Origin: Lotus japonicus
Lineage: Eukaryota > Streptophyta > Magnoliopsida > Fabales > Fabaceae
Reading direction: 5' to 3'
Assembly: GCF_012489685.1 (NCBI RefSeq)
Contig: NC_080046.1
Location: 24,507,038 to 24,571,037, forward strand
DNA length: 64,000 nucleotides
Shown here: positions 45,537-56,451 of the stretch, in pieces
How the letters are laid out: each line of letters opens with the position of its first letter
How positions within the stretch are numbered: position 1 is the first letter of the stretch
The notes under the pieces: model-generated
What the model saw: the letters and a program-made list of their open reading frames with translations, nothing else
Told to the model about the DNA's origin: nothing
The model's database searches: none
Translations under genes and position numbers: made by a program

Positions 45537-46604
45537 TCTATCGACTTGGCTTAGTGCTAGTAGGATTTGTCGTCATAAACGTCGTTGTGGACGTCCCCAT
45601 CCAATTTGTCTTTCAAAAATCCAATTTTGAAATTCTGAGCTAAAAATAATGACCAAACTGCCCCTATATCAGTTTTCGATCCGAAAATTTTTCCGAGCTT
45701 AGAACCGTCTTAGTTACGGCTTATGTTAACCTAGGAACCAAGTTTGATCGAAGAAAAATCGACCCTCCCAATTAAGGAAAGTGGCCGAGAGCTATACCAA
45801 GGGGGGAGGAAATCCGACTTTTTCGAAAACTTGTCTTAACGCGTTAGATTGTCGTACCACAGAGTTTGTAATGTACCGTGTAACCCTAGGACTTATTGCT
45901 TGCTGAGTTTCTGACTCAATGTGTTGATTTCTGTGATTTTGGCTTAAGGTTCTTTTGAGGAGTTTCCTGGAGATCAAGGCGAGGAACGTGAAGGAGGTTG
46001 TGAGGAAAACGCTGGAGGAGTTACAGGTGAGGGCTACTCTCTGAATTACTAGATAATGCTTTAGGTGTCGATGAAATTCGACTTGATTTATGTGTTATGC
46101 ACCTAATTGCTAAATGTCTGAAATGATTTCTGAGGCTTCGGCCGAACTTGTTGAGTACTTGATGCCATGATATTGTGTGCTAAATGATTCACATGCTATG
46201 TGCTACATGGTTAACTTAGGATGTGTTGGAATATGCTGTTTATGCCTATTGGTTGAGCTGTTTCATTGATGTTATTCCACTCGTGCCTATGTTTCTGGAA
46301 AGTGAGGATTACGGGCAAGTCATGCCGAATTTTTATGAGATTTTGAGAGAGTTTTGAAAGGACGAACGAAGTTCGGACCTTGTTATATTTTAATGGATCG
46401 AGACCTTCTCAGAAATTAATTGGGATTATGGGATCCCTGAAACTCATAGGAAGTATCATAAGACTAAACGAAATCTATTTTCTCAAAGAAAATTCATAAG
46501 ACATTAATCAATCTCTAAACCCCTTGAACAAATGATAACAACATTTAGATAAGAGCTTAGAGCCTGAATATTAGTCTTGAAGATATGAGAAGTGTCGTCG
46601 AGTC

Positions 46605-46870
46605 CAAGTCTTGAGGAAACTTACAAGTTTCCGAGTATGCTTATACTCTTTCGCTCGATGAGCAGTTTATTGTTTGGCTATCTAAAGTTTAGCCGGAGAC
46701 TATAAGTTTCCAAGTACTTCGGTACCTTTTCGCTCGTTGAGCAGGTTATTGTTTGGCTATCTAAAGTTTAGCCGGAGACTATAAGTTTCCAAGTACTTCG
46801 GTACCTTTTCGCTCGATGAGCAGTTTATTGATTGGCAATCTAAAGTTTAGCCGGGAACCATGAGTTCCCA
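46605..46870 (+). repeat. Three 79-bp tandem units with hairpins (E3 5' LTR)
   Basis: GCTCG(A/T)TGAGCAG recurs at 46653, 46732 and 46811. Hairpins: GAGTAT-GCTT-ATACTC at 46633-46648, and GTAC-TTCG-GTAC at 46714-46725 and 46793-46804. Homologous to 23825-24040 of E2. Confidence 0.9.
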
Positions 46871-48128
46871 AGTACATTCTTCTTCTTTTGATTAATTCAT
46901 TTTGTCGCAGAATCGACGTTTGCCTTAGGGTAGGCTTTTTAGAGACAATAAGTTAGCTAGAACACGTGACGACGTGTCGAGTGAGGTCGGAGACGTTGTT
47001 TGGCTAACCACTTGCATTCATGCACTCATTTTGAGGTTAATACACGGCGGATTACCGGACCTCGGTGGATTCCAAAATGGTCATAAGACCCGGATTTCCA
47101 TATTTAGGACACTACGGTGGTCCTCAGTAGCAGACGGAATGGCAGACCTACGGGTTCACTGCTGATCTGACTACTTTTGTGTGGTGTAAGAGACGCCCGA
47201 GCGGAATGGTCCCACTTTGGCCGGTGTTAGGGCTGACTCGATGGTGTCCATCCTTCTTCCGGAATGCATTTTGTTACCCAGCATTGCATTTCATGCAACA
47301 TACATGCTGACTTAGTTGCTGAGTGTGATTGGTACCTGTTTATCCTACTTGAGGCATGCTAATTGTTATTATGATCTTTATATTCATTGTGATATATGCA
47401 ACCCTAGGATGTTATCCCTAAACGTATAAGCCTGAAAGGCTAAATAATTATTACCCTATATATCTGGTTTTATTATTTATATAATTCTTTGGAGTTGACC
47501 CTCGCGTCTTCTGTGTGTGTTTGGGCGGACTACGCCATTGTCAGTTGAGTATGGCGGACCGGTTCACGATGGTTCACCCTTCAGGGGGAAACTAGGTTGA
47601 AGAAGCTTGATCAGGAGGACTACGGTTCAGGGGTGGTCGACCCCGCTGGCCACCGAGCGACTTACTCGAGATGGGATTAGTGTAGGAGTAGTGTCGATGC
47701 TCTGACCGTCATGCTTCAGTTTTGGGGACAGGGTAGTTTCCTACCGGTAGCTTTTTGTGTGGTTTCCTATGGAGATCACAGAGAGCTGGTTGGATTTAGG
47801 GGGTCTTTTCTTAGGCCGCTGGGCCAACTTGTTCTCAGATTTTGAGGTTTAGTGTTGCGGACACAGTATTTTTACCTTGGTTTGTACTTTTGCCTACGGG
47901 CGTTACTCTCTTTTACTTTCCGTCACTGGAGGTTTACTCGTGACGTGGTTTACAACTTACAGTGGGGGCTGTAATCATATTGTATATTAGTTCTGTTATC
48001 TTCGTTTTAGAGTTTCATCTCTTTCTGTCTTAACTTACATTATCAAAAAAAAATAATTCACGTTTTTCCGCTTAAGTTATTTCTTTGGTTACTAAAGTGA
48101 CGCCACCGAAATCGGGGTGTTACATTTG

Positions 48129-48140
48129 TGGTATCAGAGC
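48129..48140 (+). other. E3 primer-binding site (tRNA-Met type)
   Basis: TGGTATCAGAGC, four bases after the LTR. Confidence 0.93.
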
Positions 48141-48322
48141 TTAGTCGAGTCTTTCGGGAGTCTTTGGGGACTAGGTCTTCTGTGCTAGGTTGTGTGACTC
48201 TGCAAAGAGTAAAAATTGATTGTCTGCCAAGCGATTTCTCGCTTAGAATTGATTGAAGTTATTGCTTGATCATATTGTATAGTATGTTAGATGCTATCCG
48301 ATGATGAGTACTAACTGTTTGT

Positions 48323-49159
48323 TTGACTAAGCATAGGATGGTAAGCCCTGACAGGATGGCAAAGGCAATAGCTACCATGATTGAGGCAATGATGAATCAG
48401 GCTGCTGAGGACGCTTACAGACGCGCTGAGGAGGCTGCACGTGAACGACCTCAACCGCTAATCGAGGCGTCCAAGTACCAGCATAGTGGATTGGATCGAG
48501 CTGGAGCTGGAGGACCAGTGAGGTCAGATCCACAGGAGTACCGGCAGTGGAAGCCATACCAGCATCCCGAGGGAAGAGACCCTACCCAAGGATCACGCAA
48601 GTTAACGACCGCAACTAATTTCCAGGAGGCTGTGACATGCTACCGTTGTGGGAGACTTGGACACTACGCCTTTCAGTGCTCAGTGACTGGACCACAATGC
48701 TTCAAGTGCAAACAACGTGGACATTTGGCCGTGAACTGTAGGACGTTCCAAGCGGGACCGTCTGACAACAAGATGAAGGGTAAACTTCCTGCCATATCTA
48801 AAGGGGCGAGGAAGCAAGTAACGTGTTACAGGTGCAAGAAGGTGGGGCACCACTCTAACAAGTGTCCAGACGGGAGACCTCTATGTTTCAACTGCAATCG
48901 CCCGGGGCATCAAGCCAAGGATTGCAATGTAACCAGGGTTGAGCCATCTGTGCCTACGGTAAGAGGAAGACATCCTGCTGCACGGGGAGGAGTCTATATC
49001 TCGTGCGGCGAGGGAGCTGGTCGACTAGTCAGAGGAGAGCGCACAAACGATGGTAACCTTCTAACTATTCTTTCTCATTCTAGTATAATACGCTTCATTA
49101 CTCTCGTAGAACGTGCAACACACCTAACTTGCCCTTACTGTCGAGCTTTGACTTTATAG
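48323..49159 (+). CDS. gag: E3 Gag-like protein, core deleted, four zinc knuckles
   Basis: 278 codons, open. The N-terminal ~45 residues resemble the Gag start (MAKAIATMIEAMMNQAAEDA), but the ~190-residue Gag core (YWWRG, FLEKYFP, GLRPD in E1/E2) is missing; the sequence jumps to the linker GLDRAGAGGPVRSDPQ. It then has four CCHC knuckles instead of two: CYRCGRLGHYAFQC and CFKCKQRGHLAVNC, then, after a basic linker, CYRCKKVGHHSNKC and CFNCNRPGHQAKDC. The second pair and the tail match E1/E2; the first pair comes from another Gag lineage, so this looks like a recombination product. The likely start is 48323 (MTKHRMV) or a Met a few codons later. It could bind nucleic acid but is unlikely to assemble particles alone. 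Confidence 0.75.
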   Translation: MTKHRMVSPDRMAKAIATMIEAMMNQAAEDAYRRAEEAARERPQPLIEASKYQHSGLDRAGAGGPVRSDPQEYRQWKPYQHPEGRDPTQGSRKLTTATNFQEAVTCYRCGRLGHYAFQCSVTGPQCFKCKQRGHLAVNCRTFQAGPSDNKMKGKLPAISKGARKQVTCYRCKKVGHHSNKCPDGRPLCFNCNRPGHQAKDCNVTRVEPSVPTVRGRHPAARGGVYISCGEGAGRLVRGERTNDGNLLTILSHSSIIRFITLVERATHLTCPYCRALTL

Positions 49160-50495
49160 TTATTACGCCTAATAATACTTTATTTGACCGTTGCTCGTGT
49201 TTAAACTATAGAAGTTACACGAGGTTTAGAATAACACGTTAAGCCTAGAAAGTAGTTTTGCACCGGTGCGTTTAACAAGAAGCTAGAAGCTGAAGGATGA
49301 ATCTCAGGGAGATTCCGTATGGATAGTATATGTATGATGTCGAGAGCGTGTAGTTCCGTAGCGGCATCATTGAGGATTTAATATCAAGATCTTTGTGACT
49401 GCTGGATGTTAGGAACTCATTGACTGTTCCAGTGGGTTTTTCTAAATCTTCACCTTCGATGTATTAGGCCTGATCAACTTAATATTGAGGGGGTGATATT
49501 CGGAATCAGAACTGGCAATGGACTTTGATAGATGGATTGGTAAGATTAATTTGATTGGATCGAGGATTAGTTGAGTTGGGAAGTAAAGTTTTTGTTAAGT
49601 AATTGATTTCCTTTGGGGAGGAGTTATAGTTTAAGAAATGGATATTCATTTAAGAAGTATTGAAGAATTAAAGGACATTTGAGGTCCAAACGTGGTGAAA
49701 GTTTAGGTTTTAAGTCTATGAATTCTTGTCTTAAGTGCGTAGGACTCAAGGTTTGTCAGGTTTTGATCGAGAGACTAAGTATCGGATTGATGGGAGGACG
49801 ATCTAGTTACGGAAATAAAGAGTTAGTATTAAGATTAATACTTGAGGTTGTTATATGTGGACAAATTTCTTAGAGTCTAAGAGTGAATGGAACTTTGTTA
49901 TGGATTCCGATATTGCATGCTGGGGTTAGCAAGTGAATTTCACTAAGTTAAGTGAGGATTTAAGGGTTAAGATTGACCTTGGGAGGTGAAAATCATGTTC
50001 GAATCAGAGATTTAGTGGTGTTGGCATTAATGATTGTAGTTAAACCTCCGAATGTTGAGGGATCGGATGATAAAATGACTAGTTAAGTTTCCTGAGGTAC
50101 AGCTATGGTTTGATCTTCTAGGGAATAAGTTCGGATTTGGGGGAAGTGTTAAGGATTTTAGGTAATTGTAAAGTGGGTTGTGAATAAGTGAAGGTTGGTT
50201 TTATGGTTCGAGTAAGGGAAGTCTCGAAAGAGGGGAGATGACAACGATGGATTGTAAGATATTAAGATGATGATTAGCTTATAAGTTGCTGATGAATGGA
50301 GGTTAAAAGGGACTGGGTCTAGCGATGCACAAGGTATTAAGACTCACGTCGAGTTTTACTTTGAGTGATGACTAAGTAGAAGATTGATTTCATGGTGCGA
50401 ATGAGGATAGTTACGAAGTTGGAATCGACGTTAATGGACTAGTAGATTCCAAGGGAATAGTTCGTCTATGAGTTATAGAGCGACCGAGTTAAGTT
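49160..50495 (+). other. E3 non-coding filler
   Basis: Homologous to 26825-28160 with scattered substitutions and small indels. No RT motifs. Confidence 0.85.
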
Positions 50496-51119
50496 TTGAA
50501 TCATGAGTGGAGATCACGAGGACAGGTTGAACATTCACTCTGGAATGCCAGAGGTGTACTGATTTTAAGCAGAATTTTTGGACGAACAAAAGTAAAGGAT
50601 CAAGTGGTTAAGGTTGTGCAATTGCACGTAGCGTCAACCAATGTTATTTCCAACATAGAACCGACACGAGTGGTCGAGCAGGACGACATAGAGCTTAAAG
50701 TACTTGTTTGACCAGAAGGAGTTGAACATGAGACAACGACGCTGGATGGAATTTCTCAAGGATTACGATATTACCTTACAATACCATCCTGGAAAGGCTA
50801 ATGTCGTTGCTGATGCATTGAGCAGGAAGATGCATATCTCATCAATGATGGTTAAGGAGCTGCAACTGCTGGAACAATTTTGAGATTTGAGCTTAGATGT
50901 GAGAGCATCTGAGGGAGAACTGAAGTTTGGGATGATCAAGATCACCAATGGATTGATGGAAGAAATCCGAGACCAACAGTTACAAGATGAATTTTTACTC
51001 GGAAAATAAGAATTTAGTAATTCAGGGTAAGGACCCGGAATTCAAGGTAGGGAGTGACAATATCCTGCGATGCAAGGATAGAGTGTGCGTACCTAACAAC
51101 CCTGACTTAAGGAGGTTGA
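50496..51119 (+). pseudogene. E3 pol remnant: broken integrase start and RNase H tail
   Basis: At 50496-50560 there is a degenerate copy of the integrase N-terminal start (ATGAGTGGAGATCACGAGGA compare 28167). Scrambled DNA follows, then from about 50690 the end of a chromovirus RNase [20 protein letters not shown], then [18 protein letters not shown] at 50881-50883, TAA at 51007-51009 and a frame change near 51000 break it, after which the linker to integrase (CVPNNPDLRRLI) is readable. It shows the family once had RT-RNase H. E1/E2 lack this stretch. Confidence 0.85.
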
Positions 51120-52383
51120 TTATGGACGAAGGTCACAAAAGCAAGTTGAGCATTCACCCTGGAATGAAAAAGATGTATCAGGACTTGAAGGTGAATTTTG
51201 GTGGCCAGGGATGAAGAGACAAGTGGCAGAATATGTAGCTGCATGTTTAATCTGTCAAAAGGCGAAGGTGGAACATCAGAAATCTTCGGGTATGCTACAA
51301 AGTTTGGATGTACCTCAATGGAAATGGGATAGCATATCGATGGATTTTGTCGTGGCGTTGCCAAGAACTCAAAAGGGATATGATTCGATTTGGGTAATCG
51401 TGGACCGATTGACTAAGTCAGCTCATTTCATACCTGTGAGAACTACGTACAACGTGGATAAGCTATCAGAGATTTATATAGCTGAGATTGTGCGACTTCA
51501 TGGAGTGCCAACAAGTATCGTTTCCGATAGAGACCCGAAGTTTACTTCACATCTGTGGGGAGCTCTTCATGAGGCTTTGGGAACGAGGCTGAGATTAAGC
51601 TCTGCTTATCATCCACAGACTGATGGGCAAACTGAGAGAACTATCCAATCATTGGAGGATTTGCTACGAGCTTGCGTGTTAGACAATAAGGGCAGTTGGG
51701 ACACCCTATTGCCACTGATTGAATTCACATATAACAACAGTTTTCATACGACCATAGGTATGGCACCGTATGAGGCATTGTATGGCCGCAAGTGTAGAAC
51801 ACCTTTATGTTGGTATCAAGATGGAGAGAATTTGTTAGTAGGACCGGAACTTCTGCAACAGACAACTGAGAAGATTAAACAGATCAGGGAAAAGATGAAG
51901 GCTTCTCAGAGTAGACAGAAGAGCTATGCAGACCAAAGGCGCAGAACCCTGGAATTTGAAGAAGGGGATCATGTGTTTTTGCGAGTTACCCAGACTACAG
52001 GAGTTGGTCGAGCAATCAAGTCAAGAAAGCTGACGCCAAAGTTCATTGGACCTTATCAGATTACTCGTCGTGTAGGACCGGTAGCTTATCAGATCGCACT
52101 ACCGCCTTTTCTATCAAACATTCACGATGTATTCCATGCGACACAACTGAGGAAGTATATTGCTGATCCGACACATGTTATCGAGCTGGATGACATTGAG
52201 TTGAAGGATAACTTGTCTTTCGAGACACCGCCAATCAGCATTGGTGACACAAGGATAAAGCAGTTGAGGGGAAAAGAGATCGAGTTAGTGAAGGTTATTT
52301 GGAACAAGGACACCGGCGATGCGACGTGGGAGCTGAAGGAAAAGATCAAGGAACAGTACCCAGAACTTTTTACTGACCCTTAA
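51120..52383 (+). pseudogene. int: E3 integrase with chromodomain, one frameshift near the N-terminus
   Basis: Starts with the linker MDEGHKSKLSIHPGMKKMYQ. A missing T (TTTT at 51196-51199 where E2 has TTTTT) shifts frame at NFWWPG. From 51211 to 52383, 390 codons are open: CLICQKAK, first Asp in SISMDFVV, second Asp in SDRDPKF, Glu in TERTIQSLEDLL (intact here, unlike E1/E2), GPY/F module and chromodomain, ending YPELFTDP. Some substitutions relative to E2 (HATQLRK versus HVSQLRK) show separate history. Confidence 0.92.
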
Positions 52384-52400
52384 GTTTCGAGGTCGAAACT

Positions 52401-52420
52401 TTCTTTTTGGAGGGTAGTAA
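52401..52420 (+). other. E3 polypurine tract
   Basis: TTCTTTTTGGAGGGTAGTAA abutting the 3' LTR. Confidence 0.85.
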
Positions 52421-55400
52421 TGTAAGGCCCAAGTTTTAACGCTTTGGATAAGTGAATAAAATAAATAAGTTATTTGATTAAGATAAATTTGGGAAGGAAA
52501 GAGGTTCAGGAAAAGTCCAAGAATGTATCGAAAAACCGAAAGAGTTATAGCACGACTAACATACGCTTAATCCTAGGTCAAAGGTATTAGTGAATAGTTA
52601 ATTTACGCTTTAGGACACGATGGAAACTAATTCCAAAAATCCTCAGAGAAATGTTAGAACTTCTCTTTTCCGTCCTTAAACAATCATTTCGATGCGAAAT
52701 TCTGGAAAGTACGAACGTCAAATTCCAATTCTCGGAAGTTTGCCGAAACGGAATCCCTGATAGTTCGAGAAACCTAAGATCGACAGACGATGAAGACTTT
52801 TTCTATTCGGAGCTGCAAATGAAGATTCCACCCGCGTTCTCCTACTTCTCTCATCATTCCTAATCTTTCTTCAGAAGGAAGTTTTCTCATCCGACGATCA
52901 CTGCAAAAAGTAGTTTTTCGGGATAAACCGACTTACACCGACTTATGCCGATTTTGGATCTTTTGGTTTAATTCCAAGAATCCTGTTTTGAGTTCTGGAA
53001 TTCTGTCGCCAGAACCTATCTTAGAATGCGCAGAGGAACGCGCAGGAAAAATCGGAATCGCAAAAAAATCATTTTTTCCGTTTTTTCCAAAACCTATAAA
53101 TAGCTTGAAAAATTAGATTTTTTGCAAAAAACCCATTTTCCCCACCCCCAAAACCGCGAGTTCCTAGAGAGAGAGAGAGATCCAGATCTTCGTCGTTTCT
53201 TGCCCGTTTGCTTCACCGATCGTCACTAATCGAAGACCTCGAGGTAGGTAATCTATACTCTCCTTCGAATCGTCGTTTCTGTCCATTTCTCCTGCGACTT
53301 TCTGAGTTCAAAATTTTGAGGTTTTTGAAAAACTGTTCAAATCAGCTGATTTCAGCGTCTAAACTTCTTCCCTGCATGCTCCTGAGCGTGTTCTGCGGAT
53401 TAGATTTTGTCAAATGTCGACGAAATGCCGCCGGGATCAATTTCTACCCTAAATACCCATTTTTCGGCAAAGTCGCAACCTTTACGCTCTAATCTATCGA
53501 CTTGGCTTAGTGCTAGTAGGATTTGTCGTCATAAACGTCGTTGTGGACGTCCCCATCCAATTTGTCTTTCAAAAATCCAATTTTGAAATTCTGAGCTAAA
53601 AATAATGACCAAACTGCCCCTATATCAGTTTTCGATCCGAAAATTTTTCCGAGCTTAGAACCGTCTTAGTTACGGCTTATGTTAACCTAGGAACCAAGTT
53701 TGATCGAAGAAAAATCGACCCTCCCAATTAAGGAAAGTGGCCGAGAGCTATACCAAGGGGGGAGGAAATCCGACTTTTTCGAAAACTTGTCTTAACGCGT
53801 TAGATTGTCGTACCACAGAGTTTGTAATGTACCGTGTAACCCTAGGACTTATTGCTTGCTGAGTTTCTGACTCAATGTGTTGATTTCTGTGATTTTGGCT
53901 TAAGGTTCTTTTGAGGAGTTTCCTGGAGATCAAGGCGAGGAACGTGAAGGAGGTTGTGAGGAAAACGCTGGAGGAGTTACAGGTGAGGGCTACTCTCTGA
54001 ATTACTAGATAATGCTTTAGGTGTCGATGAAATTCGACTTGATTTATGTGTTATGCACCTAATTGCTAAATGTCTGAAATGATTTCTGAGGCTTCGGCCG
54101 AACTTGTTGAGTACTTGATGCCATGATATTGTGTGCTAAATGATTCACATGCTATGTGCTACATGGTTAACTTAGGATGTGTTGGAATATGCTGTTTATG
54201 CCTATTGGTTGAGCTGTTTCATTGATGTTATTCCACTCGTGCCTATGTTTCTGGAAAGTGAGGATTACGGGCAAGTCATGCCGAATTTTTATGAGATTTT
54301 GAGAGAGTTTTGAAAGGACGAACGAAGTTCGGACCTTGTTATATTTTAATGGATCGAGACCTTCTCAGAAATTAATTGGGATTATGGGATCCCTGAAACT
54401 CATAGGAAGTATCATAAGACTAAACGAAATCTATTTTCTCAAAGAAAATTCATAAGACATTAATCAATCTCTAAACCCCTTGAACAAATGATAACAACAT
54501 TTAGATAAGAGCTTAGAGCCTGAATATTAGTCTTGAAGATATGAGAAGTGTCGTCGAGTCCAAGTCTTGAGGAAACTTACAAGTTTCCGAGTATGCTTAT
54601 ACTCTTTCGCTCGATGAGCAGTTTATTGTTTGGCTATCTAAAGTTTAGCCGGAGACTATAAGTTTCCAAGTACTTCGGTACCTTTTCGCTCGTTGAGCAG
54701 GTTATTGTTTGGCTATCTAAAGTTTAGCCGGAGACTATAAGTTTCCAAGTACTTCGGTACCTTTTCGCTCGATGAGCAGTTTATTGATTGGCAATCTAAA
54801 GTTTAGCCGGGAACCATGAGTTCCCAAGTACATTCTTCTTCTTTTGATTAATTCATTTTGTCGCAGAATCGACGTTTGCCTTAGGGTAGGCTTTTTAGAG
54901 ACAATAAGTTAGCTAGAACACGTGACGACGTGTCGAGTGAGGTCGGAGACGTTGTTTGGCTAACCACTTGCATTCATGCACTCATTTTGAGGTTAATACA
55001 CGGCGGATTACCGGACCTCGGTGGATTCCAAAATGGTCATAAGACCCGGATTTCCATATTTAGGACACTACGGTGGTCCTCAGTAGCAGACGGAATGGCA
55101 GACCTACGGGTTCACTGCTGATCTGACTACTTTTGTGTGGTGTAAGAGACGCCCGAGCGGAATGGTCCCACTTTGGCCGGTGTTAGGGCTGACTCGATGG
55201 TGTCCATCCTTCTTCCGGAATGCATTTTGTTACCCAGCATTGCATTTCATGCAACATACATGCTGACTTAGTTGCTGAGTGTGATTGGTACCTGTTTATC
55301 CTACTTGAGGCATGCTAATTGTTATTATGATCTTTATATTCATTGTGATATATGCAACCCTAGGATGTTATCCCTAAACGTATAAGCCTGAAAGGCTAAA

Positions 55401-56080
55401 TAATTATTACCCTATATATCTGGTTTTATTATTTATATAATTCTTTGGAGTTGACCCTCGCGTCTTCTGTGTGTGTTTGGGCGGACTACGCCATTGTCAG
55501 TTGAGTATGGCGGACCGGTTCACGATGGTTCACCCTTCAGGGGGAAACTAGGTTGAAGAAGCTTGATCAGGAGGACTACGGTTCAGGGGTGGTCGACCCC
55601 GCTGGCCACCGAGCGACTTACTCGAGATGGGATTAGTGTAGGAGTAGTGTCGATGCTCTGACCGTCATGCTTCAGTTTTGGGGACAGGGTAGTTTCCTAC
55701 CGGTAGCTTTTTGTGTGGTTTCCTATGGAGATCACAGAGAGCTGGTTGGATTTAGGGGGTCTTTTCTTAGGCCGCTGGGCCAACTTGTTCTCAGATTTTG
55801 AGGTTTAGTGTTGCGGACACAGTATTTTTACCTTGGTTTGTACTTTTGCCTACGGGCGTTACTCTCTTTTACTTTCCGTCACTGGAGGTTTACTCGTGAC
55901 GTGGTTTACAACTTACAGTGGGGGCTGTAATCATATTGTATATTAGTTCTGTTATCTTCGTTTTAGAGTTTCATCTCTTTCTGTCTTAACTTACATTATC
56001 AAAAAAAAATAATTCACGTTTTTCCGCTTAAGTTATTTCTTTGGTTACTAAAGTGACGCCACCGAAATCGGGGTGTTACA
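52421..56080 (+). repeat. E3 3' LTR
   Basis: 3,660 bp, no difference from the 5' LTR noticed. It ends GGGTGTTACA, followed by the second CTCAG. Confidence 0.95.
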
Positions 56081-56085
56081 CTCAG

Positions 56086-56439
56086 CGCCCTGTTACTTTA
56101 GGGATGGGTTTTCTTTAACCGCCTTGAAGACGCTCAGCCCCTTTCTTGGCCGCTCAGCCCTTTTCTGACAGGATAAAAGGAACTCAGCTGGTTTTTAAAG
56201 GGCTCAGCTGGTTTTTAAAGGGCTCAGCTGGTTTTTCCCAAACCTTCCAAAACTCTTTATCTTTTGACCAAATCTTCATCTCTTCACTAGATTCATGTCC
56301 CTACAACAACAATTGAGATTGGATCTCCATTTAAACACATTCTAATCAAAAGAGAGTCAATTTGCAAGATAATTTCCATAAATCACATAGACAAGTGCCT
56401 TAATAACAATGGAAAACTACGTAAAATTGGCACTTATCA
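56086..56439 (-). repeat. E4 3' LTR, proximal part right of E3
   Basis: Matches 61165-61499, ending CACTTATCA (TGATAAGTG on the minus strand). It has three copies of a ~20-bp GGCTCAGCTGGTTTTTAAA unit where the 5' LTR has two. Confidence 0.92.
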
Positions 56440-56451
56440 ACTCCCCCCAAC
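56440..56451 (-). other. E4 polypurine tract
   Basis: ACTCCCCCCAAC on the plus strand, i.e. GTTGGGGGGAGT on the minus strand, directly before the 3' LTR. Confidence 0.8.

Larger units (their letters stand above)
44465..48124 (+). repeat. E3 5' LTR
   Basis: 3,660 bp. U3 and the TSS-proximal leader are close to E1/E2, then the middle (about 45620-46200 and 46900-47500) diverges strongly. CTATAAATA at 45138-45146 is a canonical TATA box. The GAGAGAGAGAGA run at 45213-45224 is unique to this subfamily. Confidence 0.95.
44465..56080 (+). mobile_element. E3: chromovirus LTR element (related subfamily)
   Basis: 11,616-bp plus-strand element. LTRs at 44465-48124 and 52421-56080, both 3,660 bp, with all internal landmarks at a constant offset of 7,956 bp, so there are no net indels. 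TSD CTCAG at 44460-44464 and 56081-56085. Same family as E1/E2 by PBS, filler, integrase and LTR ends, but the LTR centre differs (no 60-bp array), gag is rearranged, and a piece of RNase H remains. Inserted into the E4 LTR. Confidence 0.96.
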
